Below are positions 34,355 to 47,192 of a stretch of DNA of 64,000 nucleotides, in pieces. Every line of letters starts with the position of its first letter. Positions within the stretch are counted from its first letter, which is position 1. The notes beneath the pieces are model-generated. The model ran no database searches. It saw only the letters and a list, made by a program, of their open reading frames with translations, and was not told the DNA's origin. The stretch covers positions 14,621,570 through 14,685,569 of the forward strand of contig CP092870.1 in assembly GCA_030710605.1 (NCBI GenBank), given 5' to 3'. The position numbers and the translations under genes are program-made. Origin of the DNA: Cordylochernes scorpioides. Lineage: Eukaryota; Arthropoda; Arachnida; Pseudoscorpiones; Chernetidae.

Positions 34355-34574
34355 TGTCGCATACCTCGAGATATTTGCATATCATTGTTTTGTTTTATAT
34401 ATTTTTACATTTTGTTTCTTAAGAAAGTTTGATATATTTGCATGTCCGCGAGAAGCGCGATATATATATATATATATATATATATAGGTAGGAAAAGTAA
34501 TAAAGTTAGAGTTTCTATTGTCATAGATCTTCTCATGTCTCGTAAAACTCGTTCTTCTAATATAGAACATCACA
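34355..34574 (+). repeat. Short gypsy-like LTR, copy 2
   Basis: Same as 26504-26719 with a longer (TA)n tract (220 bp). Offset 7,851 bp from copy 1 at the left end. Confidence 0.7.
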
Positions 34575-34577
34575 ATA

Positions 34578-34595
34578 TGGCGCAGCCGACAGGAT
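34578..34595 (+). promoter_or_regulatory. Primer binding site, tRNA-Ser-like, copy 2
   Basis: Identical to the site at 26723-26740 and in the same position relative to the LTR. Confidence 0.65.
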
Positions 34596-34621
34596 CGACC
34601 ATTGAAAGCCTCATCAGGGCG

Positions 34622-35418
34622 ATGGCGGACCAGCAGCGCTTGATGAGGGACCAGCAACGCTTGATGATGAACATTCTTTTTGAAAATAAGAATGAAAAGG
34701 TAGATGAAGAAGAATATTTCAGCGAAGAAGAAGAAGAAGAAGAGGAAGAGGAGGAAGAAGAAGAAAGCCTTGAGTCTCTAGAAAGCCTTGAGTCTCTGGA
34801 AAGCCTTGAGTCTCTAGAACGCCTTGAGTCTCTAGAAAGTCTTGAAAAGTCTGAAGTAAGTCTTGAAAAGTCTGGAGTAAGTCTTGAAAAGTCTGAAGTA
34901 AGTCTTGAAAAAGCCGAAGTTGAAAAAAAAGTCTGTTGTAGAAGTTGGGCAAAGTCAAAAGGCTTAAGTTGAAAAAAATTCAGTTATAGAAACTGAAAGT
35001 GCAGAGCCTCTTACGAAAGAGGTAGATGTTATTGCTGATAGTGGAATGGAGCCTAAAGATTCTACAGAACCTTCTAGGGAGTCTGGTACTGGAGAAAAAG
35101 AACCTACTAAGGAGTCTGGTACTGGGGAACAGGGGCCTACTAGGGAGTCTGGTACTGGAGAAAAAGAACCTACTAAGGAGTCTGTTACTGGGGATCAAGG
35201 GCCTACTGAGGAGTCTGGTACTGGCGAAAAAGAACCTACTAAGGAGTCTGGTACTGGCAAAAAAGAACCAAAGCCTGGTACCGGCGAAGAAGCACCTCCA
35301 AAGGAGTTGAGCCTCTCCACCACCTGGAATAACAGAAACACCATCACCAAAGACATGAAGTTTTTGAAAAGAGCTTTGAGAGAGCTACCTTGTTACGATA
35401 CTCTATTGGAAACTCTCA
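34622..35418 (+). pseudogene. Gag-like N-terminus, copy 2 with shortened ESGTGE repeat
   Basis: Starts with the same MADQQRLMRDQQ helix at 34622. The Glu run is two residues longer than in copy 1. The same A8/TAA disruption is present (about 34920-34965), so the mutation predates the duplication. The ESGTGEKEPTK tract has about six units against ten in copy 1, a loss of 132 bp (four 33-bp units). The end again reads LSTTWNNRN...LPCYDTLLETLK and fuses to satellite near 35420. Confidence 0.65.
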
Positions 35419-38400
35419 AATTGCTCTCTCTATATATTTCTTCCTCACAGTCCTGCCTGATAATTGTTCTCTCTATATATGTCTTCCTCACAGTCCAGCC
35501 TGATAATTGCTCTCTCTATATATATCTACCTCACAGTTCTGCTTGATAATTGCTCTCTCTATATATATCTTCCTCACAGTCCTGCCTGATAATTGCTCTC
35601 TATATATATATCTTACTCACAGTCCTGCCTGATAATTGCTCTCTCTCTATATATATCTTCCTCACAGTCCTGCCTGATAATTGCTCTCTCTATATATATA
35701 TCTTACTCACAGTCCTGCCTGATAATTGCTCTCTCTATATATATATCTTACTCACAGTCCTGCCTGATAATTGCTCTCTCTATATATCTTCCTCACAGTC
35801 CTGCCTGATAATTGCCCTCTCAATATATTTCTTCCTCACAGTCCTGCCTGATAATTGCTCTCTCTATATATTTCTTCCTCACAGTCCTGCCTGATAATTG
35901 CTCTCTCTATATATTTCTTCCTCACAGTCCAGCCTGATAATTGCTCTCTCTATATATGTCTTCCTCACAGTCCTGCCTGATAATTGCTCTCTCTCTATAT
36001 ATTTCTTCCTCACAGTCCTGACTGATAATTACTCTCTATATATATCTTCCTCACATTCCTGCCTGATAAATGCCCTCTATATATATCTTCCTCACATTCC
36101 TGCCTGAAAACTGCCCTCTATATATATCTTCCTCACAGTCCTGCCTGATAATTGCTCTCTATATATATCTTCCTCACAGTCCTGCCTGAAAAATTGCTCT
36201 CTCTATATATATATCTTCCTCACAGTCCTGCCTGATAATTGCACTCTTTCTATATATATCTTCCTCACAGTCCTGCCTGAAAATTGCTCTCTATATATAT
36301 CTTCCTCACAGTCCTGCCTGAAAAATTGCTCTCTCTCTATATATATATCTTCCTCACAGTCCTGCCTGATAATTGCACTCTCTCTATATTTATCTTCCTC
36401 ACAGTCCTGCCTGATAATTGCACCCTCTCTATATATATCTTCCTCACAGTCCTGCCTGATAATTGCTCTCTCTATATATATATCTTCCTCACAGTCCTGC
36501 CTGATAATTGCACTCTCTCTATATATATCTTCCTCACAGTCCTGCCTGATAATTGCTCTCTCTATATATATATATCTTCCACACAGTCCTGCCTGAAAAA
36601 TTGCTCTCTCTATATATATCTTCCTCACAGTCCTGCTTGATGATTGCACTCTCTCTATATATATATCTTCCTCACATTCCTGCCTGATAATTGCCCTCTA
36701 TATATATCTTCCTCACATTCCTGCCTGATAACTGCCCTCTATATATATCTTCCTCACAGTCCTGCCTGATAATTGCTCTCTATATATATCTTCCTCACAG
36801 TCCTGCCTGAAAAATTGCTCTCTCTATATATATCTTCCTCACAGTCCTGCCTGATAATTGCTCTCTATATATATCTTCCTCACAGTCCTGCCTGAAAAAT
36901 TGCTCTCTCTATATATATCTTCCTCACAGTCCTGCCTGATAATTGCTCTCTCTATATATATCTTCCTCACAGTCCTGCCTGATAATTGCTCTCTCTATAT
37001 ATGTCTCCCTCACAGTCCTGCCTGATAATTGCTCTCTCTCTATATATATCTTCCTCACAGTCCTGCCTGATAATTGCTCTCTCTCTATATATATCTTCCT
37101 CACAGTCCTACCTGATAATTGCTCTCTATATATATCTTCCTCACAGTCCTGCCTGTTAATTGCTCTCTCTATATATATCTTCATCACAGTCCTGCCTGAT
37201 AATTGCTCTCTCTATATATATCTTCCTCACAGTCCTGCCTGATAATTGCTCTCTCTATATATATATATCTTCCTCACAGTCCTGCCTGATAATTGCACTC
37301 TCTCTATATATATATATATTCCTCACAGTCCTGCCTGATAATTGCTCTCTCTATTAATATATCTTCCTCACAGTCCTACCTGATAATTGCACTCTCTCTA
37401 TATATATCTTCCTCACAGTCCTGCCTGATAATTGCTCTCTCTATATATATATCTTCCTCACAGTCCTGCCTGAAAAATTGCCCTCTCTCTATATATATCT
37501 TCCTCCCAGTCCTGCTTGATAATTGCACTCTCTCTATATATATCTTCCTCACAGTCCTGCCTGATAATTGCTCTCTCTATATATTTCTTCCTCACAGTCC
37601 TGCCTGATAATTGCTCTCTCTCTATATATATCTTCCTCACAGTCCTGCCTGATAATTTCACTCTCTCTATATATTTCTTCCTCACAGTCCTGCCTGATAA
37701 TTTCACTCTCTCTATATATTTCTTCCTCACAGTCCTGCCTGATAATTGCTCTCTCTATATATATCTTCCTCACAGTCCTGCCTGATAATTGCACTCTCTC
37801 TCTATATATATCTTCCTCACAGTCCTGCCTGATAATTGCTCTCTCTCTATATATATCTTCCTCACAGTCCTGCCTGATAATTGCTCTCTCTATATATATA
37901 TCTTCCTCACAGTCCTGCCTGATAATTGCACTCTCTCTATATATATCTTCCTCACAGTCCTGCCAGATAATTGCTCTCTCTATATATATATCTTCCTCAC
38001 AGTCCTGCCCGAAAAATTGCCCTCTCTCTATATATATCTTCCTCACAGTCCTGCTTGATAATTGCACTCTCTCTATATATATCTTCCTCACAGTCCTGCC
38101 TGATAATTGCTCTCTCTATATATTTCTTCCTCACAGTCCCCTGCCTGATAATTGCTCTCTTTATATATATATCTTCCTCACAGTCCTGCCTGATAATTTC
38201 ACTCTCTCTATATATATCTTCCTCACTGTCCTGCCTGATAATTGCTCTCTCTCTCTCTATATATATATATATATCTTCCTCACAGTCCTGCCTGATAATT
38301 GCTCTCTCTATATATATATCTTCCACACAGTCCTGCCTGATAACTGCCCTCTATTTATATCTTCCCCACATTCCTGCCTGATAACTGCCCTCTATATATA

Positions 38401-41400
38401 TCTTCCTCACAGTTTTGCCTGATAATTGCTCTCTCTATATATATCTTCCTCACAGTCCTGCCTGATAATTGCTTTCTTTCTATATATCTTCCTCACAGTC
38501 CTGCCTGATAATTGCTCTCTCTATATATCTTCCTCACAGTCCTGCCTGATAATTGCTCTCGCTATATATATATATCTTCCTCACATTCCTGCCTGATAAT
38601 TGCCCTCTATATATATCTTTCTCACATTCCTGCCTGATAACTGCCCTCTATATATATCTTCCTCACAGTCCTGCTTGATAATTGCACTCTCTCTATATAT
38701 ATCTTCCTCACATTCCTGCCTGATAATTACCCTCTATATATATCTTCCTCACATTCCTGCCTGATAACTGCCCTCTATATATATCTTCCTCACAGTCCAC
38801 CCTGATAATTGCACTCTCTCTATATATATCTTCCTCACAGTCCTGCCTGATAATTGCTCTCTCTATATTTGTCTTCCTCACAGTCCTGCCTGATAATTTC
38901 ACTCTCTCTATATATATCTTCCTCACAGTCCTGCCTGATAATTGCTCTCTCTATATATATATATATATCTTCCTCACAGTCCTGCCTGATAATTTCACTC
39001 TCTCTATATATATCTTCCTCACAGTCCTGCCTGATAATTGCTCTCTCTCTCTATATATATATATATCTTCCTCACAGTCCTGCCTGATAATTGCCCTCTC
39101 TATATATCTTCCTCACAGTCCTGCCTGATAATTCCTTTCTTTCTATATATCTTCCTCACAGTCCTGCCTGATAACTGCCCTCTATATATATCTTCCCCAC
39201 ATTCCTGCCTGATAACTGCCCTCTATATATATCTTCCTCACAGTCCTGCCTGATAATTGTTCTCTCTATATATATCTTCCTCACAGTCCTGCCTGATAAT
39301 TGCTCTCTATATATATCTTCCTCACAGTCCTGCCTGAAAAATTGCCCTCTCTATATATATCTTCCTCACAGTCCTGCCTGATAATTGCTCTCTATATATA
39401 TCTTCCTCACAGTCCTGCCTGAAAAATTGCTCTCTCTATATATATCTTCCTCACAGTCCTGCCTGATAATTGCTCTCTCTATATATATCTTCCTCACAGT
39501 CCTGCCTGATAATTGCACTCTCTCTATATATATCTTCCTCACAGTCCTGCCTGATAATTGCTCTCTCTATATATATATATCTTCCTCACAGTCCTGCCTG
39601 ATAATTGCACTCTCTCTATATATATATATATATTCCTCACAGTCCTGCCTGATAATTGCTCTCTCTATATATATATCTTCCTCACAGTCCTACCTGATAA
39701 TTGCACTCTCTCTATATATATCTTCCTCACAGTCCTGCCTGATAATTGCTCTCTCTATATATATATCTTCCTCACAGTCCTGCCTGAAAAATTGCCCTCT
39801 CTCTATATATATCTTCCTCACAGTCCTGCTTGATAATTGCACTCTCTCTATATATATCTTCCTCACAGTCCTGCCTGATAATTGCTCCCTCTATATATTT
39901 CTTCCTCACAGTCCTGCCTGATAATTGCTCTCTTTATATATATATCTTCCTCACAGTCCTGCCTGATAATTTCACTCTCTCTATATATTTCTTCCTCACA
40001 GTCCTGCCCGATAATTGCTCTCTCTATATATTTCTTCCTCACAGTCCCCTTACTGATCATTGCTCTCTTTATATATATATATCTTCCTCACAGTCCTGCC
40101 TGATAATTTCACTTTCTCTATATATTTCTTCCTCACTGTCCTGCCTGATAATTGCTCTCTCTCTATATATATCTTCCTCACAGTCCTGCCTGATAATTTC
40201 ACTCTCTCTATATATTTCTTCCTCACAGTCCTGCCTGATAATTTCACTCTCTCTATATATTTCTTCCTCACAGTCCTGCCTGATAATTGCTCTCTCTATA
40301 TATATCTTCCTCACAGTCCTGCCTGATAATTGCACTCTCTCTCTATATATATCTTCCTCACAGTCCTGCCTGATAATTGCTCTCTCTCTATATATATCTT
40401 CCTCACAGTCCTGCCTGATAATTGCTCTCTCTATATATATATCTTCCTCACAGTCCTGCCTGATAATTGCACTCTCTCTATATATATCTTCCTCACAGTC
40501 CTGCCAGATAATTGCTCTCTCTATATATATATCTTCCTCACAGTCCTGCCCGAAAAATTGCCCTCTCTCTATATATATCTTCCTCACAGTCCTGCTTGAT
40601 AATTGCACTCTCTCAATATATATCTTCCTCACAGTCCTGCCTGATAATTGCTCTCTCTATATATTTCTTCCTCACAGTCCCCTGCCTGATAATTGCTCTC
40701 TCTATATATATATCTTCCTCACAGTCCTGCCTGATAATTTCACTCTCTCTATATATGTCTTCCTCACTGTCCTGCCTGATAATTGCTCTCTCTCTCTATA
40801 TATCTTCCTCACAGTCCTGCCTGATAATTGCTCTCTCTATATATATATCTTCCTCACAGTCCTGCCTGATAATTGCACTCTCTCTATATATATCTTCCTC
40901 ACAGTCCTGCCAGATAATTGCTCTCTCTATATATATATCTTCCTCACAGTCCTGCCCGAAAAATTGCCCTCTCTCTATATATATCTTCCTCACAGTCCTG
41001 CTTGATGATTGCACTCTCTCTATATATATCTTCCTCAAAGTCCTGCCTGATAATTGCTCTCTCTATATATTTCTTCCTCACAGTCCCCTGCCTGATAATT
41101 GCTCTCTTTATATATATATCTTCCTCACAGTCCTGCCTGATAATTTCACTCTCTCTATATATATCTTCCTCACAGTCCTGCCTGATAATTTCACTCTCTA
41201 TATATATATCTTCCTCACAGTCCTGCCTGATAATTGCTTTCTTTCTATATATCTTCCTCACAGTCCTGCCTGATAACTGCCCTCTATTTATATCTTCCCC
41301 ACATTCCTGCCTGATAACTGCCCTCTATATATATCTTCCTCACAGTTTTGCCTGATAATTGCTCTCTCAATATATATCTTCCTCACAGTCCTGCCTGATA

Positions 41401-44155
41401 ATTGCTTTCTTTCTATATATCTTCCTCACAGTCCTGCCTGATAATTGCTCTCTCTATATATCTTCCTCACAGTCCTGCCTGATAATTGCTCTCGCTATAT
41501 ATATATATATCTTCCTCACATTCCTGCCTGATAATTGCCCTCTATATATATCTTTCTCACATTCCTGCCTGATAACTGCCCTCTATATATATCTTCCTCA
41601 CAGTCCTGCTTGATAATTGCACTCTCTCTATATATATCTTCCTCACATTCCTGCCTGATAATTACCCTCTATATATATCTTCCTCACATTCCTGCCTGAT
41701 AACTGCCCTCTATATATATCTTCCTCACAGTCCAGCCTGATAATTGCTCTCTCTATATATATCTTCCTCACAGTCCTGCCTGATAATTGCTCTCTCTATA
41801 TTTGTCTTCCTCACAGTCCTGCCTGATAATTTAACTCTCTCTATATATATCTTCCTCACAGTCCTGCCTGATAATTGCTCTCTCTCTATATATATATATA
41901 TCTTCCTCACAGTCCTGCCTGATAATTTCACTCTCTCTATATATATCTTTCTCACAGTCCTGCCTGATAATTGCTCTCTCTCTCTATATATATATATATC
42001 TTCCTCACAGTCCTGCCTGATAATTGCCCTCTCTATATATCTTCCTCACAGTCCTGCCTGATAATTCCTTTCTTTCTATATATCTTCCTCACAGTCCTGC
42101 CTGATAACTGCCCTCTATATATATCTTCCCCACATTCCTGCCTGATAACTGCCCTCTATATATATCTTACTCACAGTCCTGCCTGATAATTGCTCTTTCT
42201 ATATATATCTTCCTCACAGTCCTGCCTGATAATTGCTCTCTCTATATATATCTTCCTCACATTCCTGCCTGATAACTGCCTTCTATATATATCTTCCTCA
42301 CAGTGCTGCCTGATAATTGCTCTCTCTATATATATCTTCCTCACAGTCCTCCCTGATAATTGCTCTCTATATATATCTTCCTCACAGTCCTGCCTGATAA
42401 TTGCACTCTATATATATATCTTCCTCACAGTCCTGCCTGATAATTGCTTTCTTTCTATATATCTTCCTCACAGTTCTGCCTGATAATTGCTCTCTCTATA
42501 TATATATCTTCCTCACAGTCCTGCCTGATAATTGCTTTCTTTCTATATATCTTCCTCACAGTCCTGCCTGATAACTGCCCTCTATATATATCTTCCTCAC
42601 AGTCCAGCCTGATAATTGCACTCTCTATATATTTCTTCTTCACAGTTCTGCTTGATAATTGCTCTCTCTATATATTTCTTCCTCACAGTCCTGCCTGATA
42701 ATTGCTCTCTCTATATATTTCTTCCTCACAGTCCTGCCTGATAATTGTTTTCTCTATATATGTCTTCCTCACAGTCCTGCCTCATAATTGCTCTCTCTAA
42801 ATATTTCTTCCTCACAGTCCTGCCTGATAATTGCTCTCTCTATATATATCTTCCTCACAGTCCTGCCTGATAATTGCACTCTCTCTATATATATCTTCCT
42901 CACAGTCCTGCCTGATAATTGCTCTCTCTATATATATATCTTCCTCACAGTCCTGCCTGATAATTGCTCTCTCTATATATATATCTTCCTCACAGTCCTG
43001 CCTGATAATTGCTTTCTTTCTATATATCTTCCTCACAGTCCTGCCTGATAACTGCCCTCTATATATATCTTCCTCACAGTCCTGCCTGATAATTTCTCTC
43101 TCTATATATTTCTTCTTCACAGTTCTGCTTGATAATTGCTCTCTCTATATATATCTTCTTCACAGTCCTGCCTGATAATTGTTCTCTCTATATATGTCTT
43201 CCTCACAGTCCTGCCTGATAATTGCTCTCTCTAAATATTTCTTCCTCACAGTCCTGCCTAATAATTGCTCTCTCTATATATGTCTTCCTCACAGTCCTGC
43301 CTGATAATTGCTCTCTTTATATGTATCTTCCTCACAGTCCTGCCTGATAATTTCACTCTCTCTATATATTTCTTCCTCACAGTTCTGCCTGATAATTGCT
43401 CTCTCTATATATTTCTTCCTCACAGTCCCCTGCCTGATAATTGCTCTCTTTATATATATATATATCTTCCTCACAGTCCTGCCTGATAATTGCTCTCTCT
43501 ATATATATCTTCCTCACAGTCCTGCCTGATAATTGCCCTCTCTATATATATCTTCCTCACAGTCCTGCCTGATAATTGCTCTCTCTATATATATCTTCCT
43601 CACAGTCCTGCCTGATAATTGCTCTCTCTATATATATATCTTCCTCACAGTCCTGCCTGATAATTGCTTTCTTTCTATATATCTTCCTCACAGTCCTGCC
43701 TGATAACTGCCCTCTATATATATCTTCCTCACAGTCCTGCCTGATAATTGCTCTCTCTATATATTTCTTCTTCACAGTTCTGCTTGATAATTGCTCTCTC
43801 TATTTCTATTTCTTCCTCACAGTCCTGCCTGATAATTGTTCTCTCTATATATGTCTTCCTCACAGTCCTGCCTGATAATTGCTCTCTCTAAATATTACTT
43901 CCTCACAGTCCTGCCTGATAATTGCTCTCTCTATATATGTCTTCCTCACAGTTCTGCCTGATAATTGCTCTCTCTATATCTTCCTCGCAGTCCTGCCTGA
44001 TAATTGCACTCTCTATATATTTCTTCCTCACAGTCCTGCCTGATAATTGCTCTCTCTAGATATGTCTCCCTCACAGTCCTGCCTGATAATTGCTCTCTCT
44101 ATATCTTCCTCACAGTCCTGCCTGATAATCGCTCTCTCTAGATATATCTTCCTCG
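35419..44155 (+). repeat. Right part of the satellite array
   Basis: Repeats the 27.7-34 kb block with small indels: 28470-28916 matches 36203-36649 (offset 7,733), 29740 matches 37516, and 31792 matches 39385 (offset about 7,593). The decreasing offset reflects deletion of units. Toward 42-44 kb units become more diverged (TTTCTT, AAATATT, GATATG variants), as expected at an array edge. Confidence 0.88.
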
Positions 44156-46116
44156 ATGGTCTGGGTCAACTGGAATTCCGGCAAATCAGCCTGCCAACGA
44201 CCGACTACAGGGTACTCAGAGGCGTACTCATGGCCCGTCTGCGACATCATCTGCCAGACCTGGTGCCCCAATGTCAGACTTACGCGGTTCCAGGACGGTC
44301 ATCCTCCTGAAATATCGCGCGAGTGACTGACGAAGCCGCTGGGGCATCCAGACATGACACGCCGCTGGCTGTGATATCTTTGGCCCTGAAGTCGGCCTTC
44401 GACACCCTGAGAAGGAGCTACCTGTTCGCCCTGCTGGAGAATCTGGACCTACCATCTACCTTCCTAGGGTGGATTGCTGTCCTCTACGGGGAAGCAGAAG
44501 CCTCCATCCGGGTCGGAGATGTATACACCAAGGCCTTCCCGCTTCTCAACGGCTGAGGCAGGGCTGCCGTCTCAGCGCCGCGATCTTCAGTATCGGAGTG
44601 GGACCTCTTCTACGCCGCCTCGGGAGAACCTTGGGCCGCGGTAACGTAGTCGCCTATGCGGACGATATCGTACTCTTCATCAGGGACGACGCTCAGTTTG
44701 AGCTCGTGCCCCTGATCTTCGAAAAGTTCCGCATGTCCTCCGGGGTGGCTGTCAACTTCACGAAGAGCTGCGGGCTCTGGTGCGGTTCCTGGAAGCACCG
44801 GACGGATTCTCCTCTGAAAATCTCCTGGATGTCCGAGTCGCTGACTGTTCTGGGCTGCACCATCACCACCAGAAACAACGTCCTTTCCCAGGCCTCCCAC
44901 CTGATGGGGCTGTTGGAGCGAGCCATCGCGAGGTGGTCATCCTTCACCCGCGGCCTGTCGCTGATGGGTCATGCTCGCGCGGCTAACAGCCTGGTCCTGG
45001 GTTCGATCATCAATTATCTTATGGCTACCTTCCACCTGAAACCACCATCGGCCGGCTGCAGGCGCGGTTGGCGCGCTTCGTGTGGGGTACGAGCCGAGTC
45101 TCGCTTGACATCGCGGGCCAGCTTCGGCTCGTCTGCCTGAAGGGGGCCCAGGCCTCTCTTCGCGGCGCCGCCAACGGCTACTCTTGGCTGGTCCACAGCC
45201 GGGCGTGGCTGACACCGCCGGCTCCTGACGTCTGGCTCTCGCCCAGGAGGAAGAGACTGCTGAGCCTCTGGGAGGTGTCTTCGAGCTTGACCACCGGGTT
45301 CTTCATCCCGCCAGTCTGAGATCCCTGCGTCTTCGAGGCGACAACAGGTTCCTGCGGCCGCCAGACCTGCTGGCACCCGAGCGTTGGCTACAGGCGACTG
45401 TCGGGAACTTCTCCGATAGCGCCCCTGCCCTAGCGCGGTCAACGTGGGCCGCGCTCCTGGACGCGCAGCATCTGGGGGCCTTCTGTCAAAGTCTCCTACG
45501 GGAAAACGCCAGCTCCAGCTATCATGCGGAGTACGAGGCGGAGACCATCGTCCTGCGGGGATCGGCGACCCCATTACCCATCTTACCAGCCAGAGGGCCC
45601 GCCGGCCATTGGTCTCGGCACGGCTCCAGGCGCATCCTACTGCAGAGCTGGCTGCCCGGTGGACCTCCACCTTGGATGTGCCCCGCTAATCCCTTGGGCC
45701 GAACTGCGTCGGAACTGCTTCTCAGGGCACGACGCAGATGTCGCCTTACGGCTAGCCCTCCACGCCCTACCCCCTCCTGACCATCCTGCCTCGAGGTGTG
45801 CCAACTGCGCCGCCTGTGGGTCCAGCGACGGGTCGCTGACCCACAGATATTGGAGTTGCCGAGCCGTGCGACCCTGCTCCGGGAGGTGTTCGCCTCCTGC
45901 GAAGTGCCCCTGGTTTTTCAGGCCTGGCTCTTCGGCGTCGGCCTCCATCCCGAGGCAGTGAAACTAACAAGTTTGGCGAAGGCTACCATCTACAAGTACC
46001 ATCTTGGTCTTGAGTTGGGTAATGCCACCCAACACCTAGACCTGCCCACTCTGTGGGAGAGAACTCTCGCAGTCCATCGGTGGCGGAGTCTTTCCCGCGG
46101 TGGGCACCACCAATGA
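44156..46116 (+). pseudogene. Tx1-type (L1-clade) LINE ORF2, 5'-truncated and frameshifted
   Basis: Begins inside the reverse transcriptase: FRQISLPTTDYRVLRGVL and YAVPGRSSS (stop after this at 44308-44310), then SLALKSAFDTL (catalytic Asp region), RQGCRLSAAIFSIGVGPLL after a frameshift near 44553, and AYADDIVLF (YADD at 44655-44666). SLTVLGCTIT follows at about 44835. Another frameshift lies near 45035, then LARFVWGTSRVSL, a stop at 45317-45319 and further shifts. The C-terminal CANCAACGSS...THRYWSC (about 45795-45865) is the zinc-binding motif after the reverse transcriptase. The frame ends LSRGGHHQ at 46116. The endonuclease and ORF1 are missing. It adjoins the end of the satellite array, probably inserted into it. 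Non-functional. Tx1/L1 is recognised from the motif style. Confidence 0.85.
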
Positions 46117-46120
46117 AGAC

Positions 46121-46122
46121 CT

Positions 46123-46153
<31 letters not shown>
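46121..46153. repeat. (TA)n microsatellite, LINE 3' tail region
   Basis: A run of TA dinucleotides directly after the LINE frame, followed by AT-rich 3' sequence with AATAAA near 46289. The 3' repeat tail of the LINE is a likely origin. Confidence 0.8.
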
Positions 46154-46156
<3 letters not shown>

Positions 46157-46279
46157 ATATATATGTATATTTTTTATCAATTATTTTTATCTTTTTATAT
46201 CTATTTTTCCTATATTTATCATTATATAATCATATTTATTCATATATATTCTGTATTTAACCTTATATAATCTTATATG

Positions 46280-46870
46280 TACGTTGTAATAAATCAGTTT
46301 CAATCTCCCTCTAAATCTTCCTTACAGTGTGCTAATTGTCCTCTCAAGGAATGAGCGAAAAGAATTTGAAACATAATGGTGACCTCGCTATAAAGATGGT
46401 GGAGATAAAACATTTCTAATTATCTTATTCAGGCCAGGAGTTGAGAATTTGAGCCAGGAAAGATTTCGAATAATAATATAAGCACGAAATCAAAGAGTTA
46501 GACAAAGATCGCATATTGAAATATTTGTTCCTCAATGGAGACAGAAATGTTTTTGGTGTTTTAAAAGTGCGAGGGATATGCGATATGGGATATGGAGGGT
46601 GATTACAATGGCCTAGAAATCAAAGTTCAATTGGGGTCTTGAGAGGAATGAGTACAAAAAAAAGTGGTGACCTCGCTATGAAGATGGTGGAGATAAAAAA
46701 AATATTAATTCTTACTCATGGAGAATTTGAAACAGAAAAGATTTGTCTAATAATATAATAACGATATCGAAGAGTTTGCCAAAATCTAGAAGATCGCATA
46801 TTGAAGTTTGTTCCTTAATGAAAACAGAAATTTTGATGGTTGAAAGTAAAGTGAGGTTGAGATTTAAGCC
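46280..46870 (+). repeat. 288-bp tandem repeat with LTR-like and satellite-like start
   Basis: Two diverged copies with a period of 288 bp: TGGTGACCTCGCTAT at about 46379 and 46667, AAGATGGTGGAGATAAAA, GATCGCATATTGAA and GTTCCT. Just upstream AATCTTCCTTACAGTGTGC and TAATTGTCCTCTC look like one diverged satellite unit. TGGTGACC matches the start of a tRNA-Trp primer site, so this may be an LTR junction. No coding frame is recognised. Confidence 0.6.
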
Positions 46871-47190
46871 AGAAAGATGTTAATAGGGATTGTGAATGAA
46901 AAAAATATCATATTATAGATGTCCAAAATATATATCAAGGTTGATTTGTAAACTGAAAATCGTAAAAGGTATTCTACAAAGTGGGGTATAAAAATTATAA
47001 CATGGTAAGTTATATATAAATGGTAAAATAATATCAATTTGAACAATTTAAATTGTTTACGACTTTAGGCTCTTTTTGTTTGTTTGTGATATATACGATA
47101 AAAGAACAGAAATTTGAAATATTTTATTAAGATTGGAGTGTGCAAGCATGTTATATTGAAGGTTAAAAAAATATATATTCCATATGAATA
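46871..47190. other. AT-rich spacer
   Basis: No gene is recognised between the tandem repeat and the Tc1 element. Confidence 0.55.
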
Positions 47191-47192
47191 TA

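Larger units (their letters stand above)
24003..44155 (+). repeat. Large ~43-bp minisatellite array with higher-order structure
   Basis: About 20 kb, interrupted by two retroelement modules, of a unit made of TCTTCCTCACAGTCCTGCCT, then GATAATTGCTCTCTC and a (TA)n tract. Roughly 400 units by length; not counted. Units vary in the TA number, CT number and a few diagnostic bases (GCTCTC versus GCACTC, TTTCACTC, GAAAAATTGC, CATTCCTG). The + strand is pyrimidine-rich. Variants recur in blocks: about 1.01 kb (24600 matches 25611; 24907 matches 25920), about 2.5 kb (29740 matches 32235) and about 7.6-7.85 kb (26.5 kb matches 34.35 kb onward). Long open frames on both strands are by-products of the periodicity. 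It could be pericentromeric or an interstitial satellite; the sequence alone does not decide. Confidence 0.95.

Noticed and set aside
24003-44155. Dozens of open frames of 60-390 codons on both strands of the array (LSLYISSSQS, IYIFLTVLPDNCS and REQLSGRTVRKIY types)
   Set aside because: They are the translated satellite unit in each register; no start context, no similarity to proteins, and they exist on both strands at once.
24003-44155. CRISPR-like regular spacing
   Set aside because: Units are contiguous with no unique spacers, and the surrounding elements are eukaryotic.
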